A stretch of 9,852 nucleotides of DNA from CAZYTO01 sp964650405 (lineage in GTDB: Bacteria > Acidobacteriota > Thermoanaerobaculia > Gp7-AA8), in the NCBI GenBank assembly GCA_964650405.1, contig CAZYTO010000219.1, forward strand, positions 1 to 9,852. Reading direction: 5' to 3'. Made by a program: the position numbers and the translations under genes. The notes beneath the pieces are model-generated. The model worked only from the letters and a program-made list of their open reading frames with translations. It did not search any database and was not told the origin of the DNA. Shown here piece by piece: positions 1 through 6,739 of this stretch; positions within the stretch are counted from its first letter, which is position 1, and the number at the start of each line of letters is the position of its first letter.

Positions 1-229
1 CGCGCGTGGCGGTCTCGAATCCCTCCCACTCCGTCCGCCCCGGCTCGTTCACGTGAACGTGCGAATCGACCACTCCCGGCAGAAGCACCAGGTCGCCGAA
101 GTCGTCAATCGGTGCACCGGCCGGGACGTCGTCGAAGGCAGAGAGCCGATCGATACGACCGTCGTGGATGTGGATTGTCGCGGGGGTGAGAGCAGCACCC
201 GCGGCGACGCGTTGGGAGCGGAGGATCAT
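1..229 (-). CDS. allB: Allantoinase, N-terminal part (cut by window edge)
   Basis: The ATG at 229 opens a frame that stays open to the window edge, giving 76 codons. The product would be a cyclic amidohydrolase that hydrolyses allantoin to allantoate in purine degradation, in the cytoplasm. The visible part has the short beta-sandwich start of the amidohydrolase superfamily, then the strand leading to the first metal ligands: PGVVDSHVHVNEPGR at residues 51-65, with H57 and H59 as the HxH zinc pair. The following TEWEGFETATR (66-76) is characteristic of allantoinase. Dihydroorotases have a similar HxH...REPG block but not the W-E-G-[FY]-[ED]-T run. Only 9 bases separate it from the xdhB stop, and the ribosome site is weak (GAG six bases upstream), so it probably shares the xdhB transcript. 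Co-location with xanthine dehydrogenase supports the purine role. The catalytic C-terminal three quarters cannot be seen. Confidence 0.87.
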   Translation of the reverse strand, partial: MILRSQRVAAGAALTPATIHIHDGRIDRLSAFDDVPAGAPIDDFGDLVLLPGVVDSHVHVNEPGRTEWEGFETATR

Positions 230-238
230 GCGTAGCTC

Positions 239-2575
239 TTACCGCGCCGATGCCGCCACCTCGCGCACTTCGCCCGCGCCTCCTGCCCGGCGGCGGTACG
301 CGTGCATTCGCATCAGGATCTCTTCCCCGGTGGCGGGGGCGTTGAGCTTCGGGATCTCCTTGCCGCTGACGAAACCGAGGGCGTGCTTGACGGCGGAGAA
401 GATGGAGATGGCCAGCAGGAGAGGCGGCTCGCCGACAGCCTTGCTGGCGCGGATGTTCTTCACGTTCGTCGGGTTGTCGATCCAGTCGACGTGAAACTCC
501 GGCGGCAGGTCCTGGATGTTGGGGATCTTGTACGTCGTCGGCGAATGTGAAAGCAGCTCTCCGTCCGGCGTATAGCGAAGCTCCTCATTGGTCAGCCACC
601 CCATCCCCTGAACGAACGCGCCGGTGATCTGGCCGCGGTCGATGCCGGGGTTGATGGAGCGGCCGATGTCGAGGAGGAGGTCGCTGCGCAGCACGCGCAT
701 CATGCCGGTGAAGCGGTCGATCTCCACCTCGCTCACGGCAGCCCCCATGGTGAAGTAGAGGAACGGCGTGCCGGTGCAGGTCTCGGCATTCCAGTCGAGG
801 TACTTCGTGGCGTAGAAGCCGCGCTCGCCGAGGGAGACGCGCTGGAGGTAACACTTCCGGATGAGCTCCTCGAACGTCATGCGCGTGACGCCGTCGGTGA
901 CCTGGCCGCTCGCGAAGACGACGTCCGGCGGCCGCTCGCCGCTCGCCGCGACCCGCTCGCCGGAAAACACCTCGGTCATCCGGGCCCGGATCCTCTGCGC
1001 CGCATCGACGGCCGCGCTGCCGTTGAGGTCCGCGCCGCTCGATGCCGCCGTGGCGGAGGTGTTGTTGTTCTTCTCCGTCGACGTGGCCATGAGGATCACC
1101 CGCTCCGGCGCGAGGCCGAATTCGTCGGCTACGAGCTGGCGGATCTTCGTGTTCACGCCCTGCCCCATCTCCGTGGCGCCAGTCGAGACTTGCACACTGC
1201 CGTCGAGATAGACGTTGACCAGGGCGTTAGCCTGGTTGAGGAACTTGGTGTTGAAGGAGATGCCGAACTTCACCGGGGTGAGGCTGATGCCGCGCAGATG
1301 CGTTTTCGACCCGGCATTGAACGCCGCCACCGCCGCCGCGCGGGCCCGGTAGTCGCTGCGCACGACGAGGTCGTCGAAGAGGCGCGGCAGCGTGTTGTTC
1401 TCCACGACCTGGCCGTAGGGCGTGACGTCGCGTTCCCCGATGCCGTAGAGGTTGGCGCGCCGCACGTCGAACGGGTCCTTGCCGAGGAACGCCGCGATCT
1501 CGTCCATAAGATTCTCGATGTTGATCGCGCCCTGGGGGCCGCCGAAGCCGCGGAAGGCCGTATTCGGCGGGCGGTTGGTGCGGCAGACCGTGCCGGTGAT
1601 GCGCACGTTCGGCAGGTAGTAGGCGTTGTCGGAGTGCGTCACGGCGCGGCCGAGGACGGCGGTGGAGAGGTCGGCGAAGGCGCCGCCGTCGGAGAAGAAA
1701 TCGACGCGAAGGCCGTCGATGACGCCTTCGTCGTCGAACGCCACTGCATAGTCGTTCTGGAACGGATGCCGGCCGCCCGTCACGCGCATGTCGTCGTCTT
1801 TGTTGTTGACCAGCCGTGCCGGGCGCCTCGTCTTCTGCGCTACGAGTGCGGCGATGGCGGCGGGATGTGTGGCCTGGCACTCCTTCCCGCCGAATCCGCC
1901 GCCCATGCGTTTGGTGATGACCACCACCTTGTTGATGGGCAGGCCGAGGAGGTGGGCGATGACGTGCTGCACCTCGGATGGGTTCTGCGTCGAGGAGTGC
2001 ACGACGAGCTGGTCGTCCTCGCCCGGCTGGGCCAGCGCGGCTTGGGACTCGAGATAGAAATGGTCCTGGCCGCCGTTGATGAAGACGCCGCGCATGGTAT
2101 GCGGCGCGCGGGCGAAGGCGCTCCCGACGTCGCCGCGCTCCATCTTCAGGGTCTTGCCGATGAACTGCTTCTTCCGCTTCGCCTCGTCGATGGTGAAGAC
2201 CGGCTCGAGTTTCTCGATGTCGGCGGCGATGGCTGTCTTCGCGGCGCGGATGGCCTCGCGCGACTCGGCGGCGATGACGACGATCGGCTGTCCGATGAAC
2301 GTGACCACGTCCTCCGCCAGCAGCAGTTCGTCCTGGAGGATCGGCCCGAAGAGGTTGTGGTGCAGGTCGCGGTACGTGAAGAGCCCGACGATGCCCGGCA
2401 CCTTCCGCGCCGCGTCGAGGTCCAGTGAGAGGATGCGTCCATGGGCAACCGGGGACCAGAAGAAGTCGGCGAGCAGCTCGTTCTTGGCGAACGGCATATC
2501 GTCGATGTAGATCGACTCTCCCGTGACGTGACCGCGGGCCGAGTCGTGCGGGATGTTCCTGCCGACGGTGGGCAT
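239..2575 (-). CDS. xdhB: Xanthine dehydrogenase, molybdopterin-binding subunit XdhB
   Basis: This 778-residue protein is the catalytic large subunit of a two-subunit bacterial xanthine dehydrogenase, oxidising hypoxanthine and xanthine to urate at a molybdenum centre. It is close to the usual XdhB length (about 780). The start (residues 3-19, with PHDSARGHVTGE) matches the family's N-terminus. Motifs in order are GGQDHFYLE (168-176), STQNPSE (195-201), RMGGGFGGKE (223-232), FRGFGGPQG (341-349), GATEMGQG (466-473) and SKAVGEPPLLL (711-721). By alignment from memory with Rhodobacter capsulatus XdhB, the substrate residues Gln197, Glu232, Arg310 and Phe344 all fall at the same numbers here; Phe445 and the general base Glu716 are shifted by 14. 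Having both Glu232 and Arg310 argues for xanthine dehydrogenase rather than aldehyde oxidase. XdhA (FeS/FAD subunit) is not upstream, where cheB sits. There is no Shine-Dalgarno site; see the TATACT box just upstream. allB follows after 9 bases. Confidence 0.95.
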   Translation of the reverse strand: MPTVGRNIPHDSARGHVTGESIYIDDMPFAKNELLADFFWSPVAHGRILSLDLDAARKVPGIVGLFTYRDLHHNLFGPILQDELLLAEDVVTFIGQPIVVIAAESREAIRAAKTAIAADIEKLEPVFTIDEAKRKKQFIGKTLKMERGDVGSAFARAPHTMRGVFINGGQDHFYLESQAALAQPGEDDQLVVHSSTQNPSEVQHVIAHLLGLPINKVVVITKRMGGGFGGKECQATHPAAIAALVAQKTRRPARLVNNKDDDMRVTGGRHPFQNDYAVAFDDEGVIDGLRVDFFSDGGAFADLSTAVLGRAVTHSDNAYYLPNVRITGTVCRTNRPPNTAFRGFGGPQGAINIENLMDEIAAFLGKDPFDVRRANLYGIGERDVTPYGQVVENNTLPRLFDDLVVRSDYRARAAAVAAFNAGSKTHLRGISLTPVKFGISFNTKFLNQANALVNVYLDGSVQVSTGATEMGQGVNTKIRQLVADEFGLAPERVILMATSTEKNNNTSATAASSGADLNGSAAVDAAQRIRARMTEVFSGERVAASGERPPDVVFASGQVTDGVTRMTFEELIRKCYLQRVSLGERGFYATKYLDWNAETCTGTPFLYFTMGAAVSEVEIDRFTGMMRVLRSDLLLDIGRSINPGIDRGQITGAFVQGMGWLTNEELRYTPDGELLSHSPTTYKIPNIQDLPPEFHVDWIDNPTNVKNIRASKAVGEPPLLLAISIFSAVKHALGFVSGKEIPKLNAPATGEEILMRMHAYRRRAGGAGEVREVAASAR

Positions 2576-2586
2576 GTGGGTGAGTA

Positions 2587-2592
2587 AGTATA
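2587..2592 (-). promoter_or_regulatory. Candidate -10 box (TATACT) for xdhB-allB
   Basis: TATACT, one mismatch from TATAAT, ends 11 bases before the xdhB ATG in the only AT-containing part of a very C-rich spacer. A start site about 6-7 bases further on would leave a 5' leader of only 4-5 bases, so the mRNA would be almost leaderless. That fits the absence of a Shine-Dalgarno sequence before xdhB. No convincing -35 box is seen 16-18 bases upstream. Prediction only. Confidence 0.35.
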
Positions 2593-2608
2593 CGGGCGAG
2601 CAGGAGAC

Positions 2609-2633
2609 GGGGAGCGGGAGCCGGCGGGCGGGG
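2609..2633 (+). other. G-quadruplex motif
   Basis: The plus strand reads GGGG, AGC, GGG, a 7-base loop (2619-2625), GGG, C, GGGG. This meets the standard pattern of four runs of at least three G with loops of 1-7. It is on the template strand of the che/xdh transcript and lies wholly in the spacer between cheB and xdhB. High GC raises the chance of random occurrence, so function is unproven. Confidence 0.5.
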
Positions 2634-2644
2634 AGGAGTGAGCG

Positions 2645-3661
2645 TTACCTCTTCAGAATCGCCCGCGCGATCTGCCCCAGCGGCAGCACCTCGTCGACTG
2701 CGCCAAGAGCGATCGCTTCCTTGGGCATGCCGAAGACGATGGACGTCGATTCATCCTGGGCGATGGTCCGGGCGCCTGCGGTATGCATTTCGGCGAGACC
2801 TTCGGCACCGTCGTCGCCCATGCCGGTGAGGAGGACGCCGGCGGCGTGCTGGCCGGCGGCCTGGGCGACGGAGCGGAAGAGGACGTCGACGCTGGGGCGG
2901 TGGCGGGAGACGAGCGGGCCGTCATCAAGCTGCACGACGTAGCCCTCGCGCAGCCGGCGCAGGAGCATGTGATGGCTGCCCGGCGCGATGAGGACGCGGC
3001 CGGCCATGACGGCGTCTCCGGGCCTGGCCTCCCGCACTTCGACGGCGGACAGCGAGTCGAGGCGTTTGGCGAAGGCGGCGGTGAAGCCTTCCGGCATGTG
3101 CTGGACGACGAGCATGGGCGGGGCGTTGGGAGGGAGCGCCTCGATGATCTCCCGGAGCGCTTCCGTGCCTCCGGTGGAGGCGCCGATGGCGATGATCCGG
3201 CCCTGTGGAGCGAGGACGGGAGCGGGCGGCGGGAGTGGTACGCGATGCGGCGCGCGGCGTGTCCGGAGGCGCGACTGCGCGGCGGCGCGGAGGGTGTCGC
3301 CGATGAGGACGGAGGAGTCCGCGAGGAAGTCGCGCACCCCCATGGGCGGCTTCATGATCACGTCCACCGCCCCTTCCTCCAGGGCGCGCATGGCGGTGTC
3401 GCTGCCGCGCGCCGCCGCGGCGGAGCAGATGACGACGGGCAGCGGATCGCTGCGCATGATCTGGCGCAGGAAGGTGAAGCCGTCCATGCGCGGCATCTGC
3501 AGGTCGAGCACGACCACGTCGGGCCGCTTCTTCTGCATCTTCCGCTCGGCGATGATGGGATCGGCGGCCGTTTCGATGGTGAACTGCTGCGCCAGCAGCA
3601 GGGAGAAGGCCTGCCGCACGACGGCGGAATCGTCGACGACGAGAACGTGTGGAAGGGTCAT
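2645..3661 (-). CDS. cheB: Chemotaxis methylesterase / glutamine deamidase CheB
   Basis: The 338-residue product has the full CheB layout: an N-terminal receiver, a proline-rich linker (about 138-152, PLPPPAP) and a C-terminal methylesterase. It removes methyl groups from receptor glutamates and resets receptor activity when phosphorylated by CheA. The receiver has the acidic pair D10/D11, phospho-acceptor D53 (VLDLQMPRMDG, 51-61), switch residue S80 and K104. The esterase triad is visible as S162 (IGASTGGTEAL), H188 (VVQHMP) and D284 (TGMGDDG, 279-285), matching Ser164, His190 and Asp286 of E. coli. No key residue is missing. The ATG at 3661 overlaps the cheR stop as ATGA, and GGAGG lies just upstream at short spacing, so translation is probably coupled to cheR. 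Methyltransferase and esterase genes thus end the che operon side by side. Confidence 0.96.
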   Translation of the reverse strand: MTLPHVLVVDDSAVVRQAFSLLLAQQFTIETAADPIIAERKMQKKRPDVVVLDLQMPRMDGFTFLRQIMRSDPLPVVICSAAAARGSDTAMRALEEGAVDVIMKPPMGVRDFLADSSVLIGDTLRAAAQSRLRTRRAPHRVPLPPPAPVLAPQGRIIAIGASTGGTEALREIIEALPPNAPPMLVVQHMPEGFTAAFAKRLDSLSAVEVREARPGDAVMAGRVLIAPGSHHMLLRRLREGYVVQLDDGPLVSRHRPSVDVLFRSVAQAAGQHAAGVLLTGMGDDGAEGLAEMHTAGARTIAQDESTSIVFGMPKEAIALGAVDEVLPLGQIARAILKR

Positions 3662-4485
3662 CGTCCCTCCGCGAGTGTGTAGATGGTGGGCCCGGCGGCC
3701 CGGACGCGATCGACTGCGTTGAGGCTCTCGGAGTGGCCGAGGAAGAAGTATCCGTGCGGATCCAGCCGGTCCAGCAGCCGGTTGATGACCCGCCCTTTCG
3801 ACGGAGCGTCGAAGTAGATCAGGACGTTGCGGCAGAAGATGAGGTCGAACCGGCCGACGATCGGATACGACTCGTGATTGAGGTTCACCCGGGCGAAGCG
3901 GATGAGCGCCGACAGCTCGGGACGGGCAGCCATCTTCCCCTCCTGCGGTCCCGAGCCGCGCAGCATGAACGCCTTGCGATAGGGAGCGGGGATCTCTTCC
4001 GCCCGGTCGATGGACCAGATGCCGGCGGCGGCGCGGCCGAGGACCTTGGTGGAGAGGTCGGAGGCCAGGATCTCGATGTTCCAGTCGGGGAGGTGCGCGG
4101 CCAGGGTCATGGCGATGGAGTAGGGCTCTTCGCCGGTGGAACAGCCGGCGCTCCAGACGCGCACGTCGCGGCGGCGCTCGCCGCGCTCGGCGGCGGTGCG
4201 CCAGCGGGGCAGGACGTCGTGCTGGAGGAAGGCGAACTGCTTCGGCTCGCGGAAGAAGTGCGTCTCGTTCGTGCAGACGGCGTCGATCATCCGGACGAGC
4301 TCGTGGCCGTCGTTGTTGACGCGATCGAAGTAGGCGCCGAACGAGGTGATCTCCAGCTCGCGCATCCGCGGGCCCAGCCGCCCGACCAGAAGGGCACGCT
4401 TCTGGTCGGACAGCGAGATCCCCGCCTCGCGGTGCACGAGCGACTGAAAGAGCCGGAACTCTTTCGTGGAGAGGGTGGTGTGCAT
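3658..4485 (-). CDS. cheR: Chemotaxis receptor methyltransferase CheR
   Basis: The 275-residue product is a SAM-dependent methyltransferase that methylates glutamates on the receptor's cytoplasmic helices, opposing CheB. The small helical N-domain (about 5-75) is followed by the catalytic motif NETHFFRE (73-80), the SAM-binding loop SAGCSTGEEPYS (112-123), acidic D143 in ILASDLS, FCRNVLIYF (218-226) and GHSES (250-254). The beta-subdomain has RGSGPQEG (176-183), nearly the same as the RGTGPHEG loop of E. coli CheR that docks the receptor's C-terminal pentapeptide. The adjacent receptor ends in a compatible pentapeptide. No Shine-Dalgarno is visible before the ATG at 4485; the mcp stop is only 13 bases upstream, so re-initiation after mcp is plausible. 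The stop overlaps the cheB start (ATGA). There is no TPR or other C-terminal extension, so this is the classical short form. Confidence 0.96.
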   Translation of the reverse strand: MHTTLSTKEFRLFQSLVHREAGISLSDQKRALLVGRLGPRMRELEITSFGAYFDRVNNDGHELVRMIDAVCTNETHFFREPKQFAFLQHDVLPRWRTAAERGERRRDVRVWSAGCSTGEEPYSIAMTLAAHLPDWNIEILASDLSTKVLGRAAAGIWSIDRAEEIPAPYRKAFMLRGSGPQEGKMAARPELSALIRFARVNLNHESYPIVGRFDLIFCRNVLIYFDAPSKGRVINRLLDRLDPHGYFFLGHSESLNAVDRVRAAGPTIYTLAEGR

Positions 4486-4498
4486 GATCGGCGAAAAC

Positions 4499-6241
4499 TC
4501 AGAACGAATGGAAATCGGTCAGGGACGTACGGCTCTTGGCGGCGGCGGGAGCGAAGTGCGACGCTGCGGGACGCGTGGCCTGGTGAGGCAGATGGGCCGC
4601 GGACCCGCCGCGCTCGTTGCCGATGCGGAAGAAGCTGACCAGGTTCTGCAGACCCTCGGCCTGGGCGGCCATCTCCTCCGCCGTTGCCGCCAGCTCTTCG
4701 GCGGCCGAGGCATTGCGTTGCGTGACCTGGTCGACCTGGGCCAGCGACTGGTTGATCTGCGAGATGCCGGAAGCCTGTTCGCTCGACGCGGCGGCCACGT
4801 CCTGCACCAGCTCGGCCGTGCGGCGGATGGAGGGAACGAGCTCGGTCAGGAGCTCACCGGAGCGGTCGGCCAGGCGCACGCTGTCGGTAGCCAGGGCGCT
4901 GATCTCCCGCGAAGACGACTGGCTGCGCTCGGCCAGCTTGCGGACTTCCGTGGCCACGACGGCAAAGCCGCGGCCCTGGTCGCCGGCGCGGGCCGCTTCG
5001 ATGGCGGCGTTGAGCGCCAGGAGGTTGGTCTGGTAGGCGATCTCTTCAACGATGGAGATCTTCTGGGCGATGGACTTCATGGCCTGGACGGTCTCCTTGA
5101 CGGCGCCGCCGCTCTCCTCGGCGTCCCGCGAGCCGGCGTTGGCCATGGCTTCGGTCTGCCGGCTGTTGTCGGCGTTCTGGGCGATGGAAGCGTTCATCTG
5201 CTCAAGGCTGGCGGTTGTCTCCTGCACGGCCGCGGCCTGCTGGCTGTTGCCGGAGGACACGGACTGCGCGGTGGAGGAGACCTGGCCGGCGGCGGTGGCC
5301 AGGGCGCCGGCGGCGGAGCGGACTTCGCCGATGATCTCGACGAGGCGGGCGATCATCTTGGTGAGGGCATGGCCGAGCGTGTCGCGCTCGGAGCGCGGGG
5401 TCACGGTCACGCCCAGGTCGCCGCCGGCGATGCTGGAGGCGGCGTTGACGATGGCGGCATTGGACTGGATCATCCGCTGCATCGAAGCGAGAAGCTGGGC
5501 GGTCTCGTCCTTGCCGCGGACGTCGACCCGCTGATCGCTGTCTCCGAGGGCCAGCTTCTCGGCGATGTCGACCACCGTGGCGATGGGCGAGGTAATGCTG
5601 CGCGTGATGGCGATGGCGATGATGAAGGCCGCGAAGAGGGCCAGGGCCGTCACGAACATCATGATCGTGCGGGCGTTGCTCTCCACGGCCAGGATGGCCT
5701 TCTTCTTCTCCTGGACGTTCTGCGCCGCGGTGTCGTCGAGCGACTGCACGGCGCCTTCCACGCGATGGATCTCGTCCTTGATCGGGGTGATCTCCTTGTT
5801 CGCCTCGGCCGGGGATTTGAGCTCACCGGCGTTGATGCGCTTGGCGATGGCCAGGAAGGCGCTGCTGTAAGAGCTCACGTCCGAGCGGGTGTTGCGGATC
5901 AGGTCCAACTGTTTGTCATCCGCTACGAGCTTTTCCAGCGCGGCCAGGTTGTCGTCCGTGGCGCGGCGGGCCTTTTCCCACTTGCCGAGGTAGTCGGCTT
6001 CCTTGGTGGCGTCGCCTATGTTGAGGAAGAGGTCCTTCTCGTAGCGGCGCATGTCGAGAGTGGCGATCTCGGCGTCGTTGGCCTTGGCCGAGATCTCGAC
6101 GTCGATGTTCATGACGCGGGTGGCCGTGTCGACGGAAGTGGTCAGGCCCCACTGGCCTGCACCGGCGACGACGATCACGAACGCGAGGAGGATGCCGAAT
6201 CCGGCGAAGAGGCGTTTTCCGATGGTGATCTGCTGGAGCAT
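4499..6241 (-). CDS. Methyl-accepting chemotaxis protein with tandem HAMP
   Basis: This 580-residue transmembrane receptor has TM1 (about 11-29), a mostly helical periplasmic sensor (30-192, four-helix-bundle style), TM2 (193-213), two HAMP modules (about 214-266 and 267-308), and a signalling hairpin to about 540. The tip is EIAYQTNLLALNAAIEAARAG (400-420), where CheA and CheW bind. Q/E pairs suited to methylation are present, such as QQ at 334-335 and EE at 515-516 and 522-523. Aligned by hand to E. coli Tsr, each hairpin arm is one heptad shorter, which suggests the 34H length class. A flexible tail (541-575) ends in DFHSF. The ATG at 6241 is preferred over the one at 6247 (two codons longer) because AAGGA at 6249-6253 lies seven bases from 6241 but only one from 6247. 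cheW ends 18 bases upstream. The ligand cannot be inferred. Confidence 0.95.
   Translation of the reverse strand: MLQQITIGKRLFAGFGILLAFVIVVAGAGQWGLTTSVDTATRVMNIDVEISAKANDAEIATLDMRRYEKDLFLNIGDATKEADYLGKWEKARRATDDNLAALEKLVADDKQLDLIRNTRSDVSSYSSAFLAIAKRINAGELKSPAEANKEITPIKDEIHRVEGAVQSLDDTAAQNVQEKKKAILAVESNARTIMMFVTALALFAAFIIAIAITRSITSPIATVVDIAEKLALGDSDQRVDVRGKDETAQLLASMQRMIQSNAAIVNAASSIAGGDLGVTVTPRSERDTLGHALTKMIARLVEIIGEVRSAAGALATAAGQVSSTAQSVSSGNSQQAAAVQETTASLEQMNASIAQNADNSRQTEAMANAGSRDAEESGGAVKETVQAMKSIAQKISIVEEIAYQTNLLALNAAIEAARAGDQGRGFAVVATEVRKLAERSQSSSREISALATDSVRLADRSGELLTELVPSIRRTAELVQDVAAASSEQASGISQINQSLAQVDQVTQRNASAAEELAATAEEMAAQAEGLQNLVSFFRIGNERGGSAAHLPHQATRPAASHFAPAAAKSRTSLTDFHSF
4502..4516 (-). 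other. C-terminal aromatic pentapeptide on the receptor
   Basis: The last five codons of the receptor encode DFHSF, directly before the TGA. It fits the x-[HFYW]-x-x-[HFYW] pattern of receptor tails that tether CheR (NWETF in E. coli). It is set off from the signalling hairpin by about 35 residues rich in Ala, Ser, Pro and His, the expected flexible arm. The tethering role is inferred. Confidence 0.55.
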
Positions 6242-6248
6242 GGTCATT

Positions 6249-6253
6249 TCCTT
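6249..6253 (-). promoter_or_regulatory. Ribosome binding site deciding the mcp start
   Basis: AAGGA, inside AAAAGGAAA, lies seven bases before the ATG at 6241 but only one base before the ATG at 6247. The shorter start is therefore favoured. Confidence 0.6.
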
Positions 6254-6259
6254 TTCAGT

Positions 6260-6739
6260 TCAGACTTCTGCCGCAACGGCGGCGGTTTCCAGGGCTTGCT
6301 GCAGTTCGACAGGGGTCAGGATGCGGTCGAGGTCGAGGACGAGGACGAGACGGCCGTCGAGCTTCCCCATGCCGGTGAGGAAGTCGACGCGGACGTTGGT
6401 GCCGAATGCCGGCGGGGGCTCGATCTGCGCGGCGTCGATGTCCAGGACCTCCGAGACGCTGTCGGCGATGAGCCCGACGACGAGCTGCTCGTCGTCCGTG
6501 ACGGTCTCCACGACGGCGATGCAGGTGGTGCGCGAGGGCACGGTCTCGCCATGGCCGAACTTGGCGGCCAGGTCGATCACCGGCAGCACCGCGCCGCGCA
6601 GGTTGATCACGCCCCGCACGTGCGAGGGCATGGTCGGGACCCGCGTGACGGTCTCGTACTCGATGATCTCGCGCACGCGCAGGATGCCCACGGCGTATTC
6701 CTCGCCGCGGATGAAGAAGGTGAGGTATTGCTCTTTCAT
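6260..6739 (-). CDS. cheW: Chemotaxis coupling protein CheW
   Basis: The 159-residue product is a single CheW (SH3-like) domain that links receptor tips to the CheA regulatory domain at the inner face of the membrane. The diagnostic block VRGVINLRGAVLPVIDL (41-57) is intact, followed by the second-half pattern around GLIADSVSEVLDI (89-101) and the closing strand GRLVLVLDLDRIL (129-141). Length is typical for CheW (150-170). The ATG at 6739 overlaps the stop of the upstream mini-receptor as ATGA. Its GAGG ribosome site (about 6748-6751) lies inside that gene's last codons, so the end of the upstream frame also serves cheW translation. The receptor gene starts 18 bases after its stop, so coupling protein and receptor are made together. 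Confidence 0.95.
   Translation of the reverse strand: MKEQYLTFFIRGEEYAVGILRVREIIEYETVTRVPTMPSHVRGVINLRGAVLPVIDLAAKFGHGETVPSRTTCIAVVETVTDDEQLVVGLIADSVSEVLDIDAAQIEPPPAFGTNVRVDFLTGMGKLDGRLVLVLDLDRILTPVELQQALETAAVAAEV

Larger units (their letters stand above)
2576..2644 (-). other. C-rich, G-poor spacer between cheB and xdhB
   Basis: This 69-base gap is the longest non-coding stretch in the window. Read in the sense of transcription, the 52 bases after the cheB stop are roughly 60% C, under 20% G and nearly free of A. No hairpin followed by a T-run is visible, so there is no intrinsic terminator. C-rich, G-poor RNA is the known signature of Rho loading sites, so this could be where che transcription ends. 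That is inference; read-through into xdhB is equally open. The opposite strand holds a quadruplex pattern, listed separately. Confidence 0.5.

Noticed and set aside
1190..2428. Plus-strand open frame (412 codons) opposite xdhB
   Set aside because: xdhB is certain by many active-site motifs; this frame is its GC-driven shadow and has no recognisable motif.
2576..2644. Intrinsic terminator after cheB
   Set aside because: No stable hairpin followed by a T-run on the transcribed strand.
3649..4638. Plus-strand open frame opposite cheR
   Set aside because: Lies across the whole of cheR and into both neighbours, low-complexity composition, no domain.
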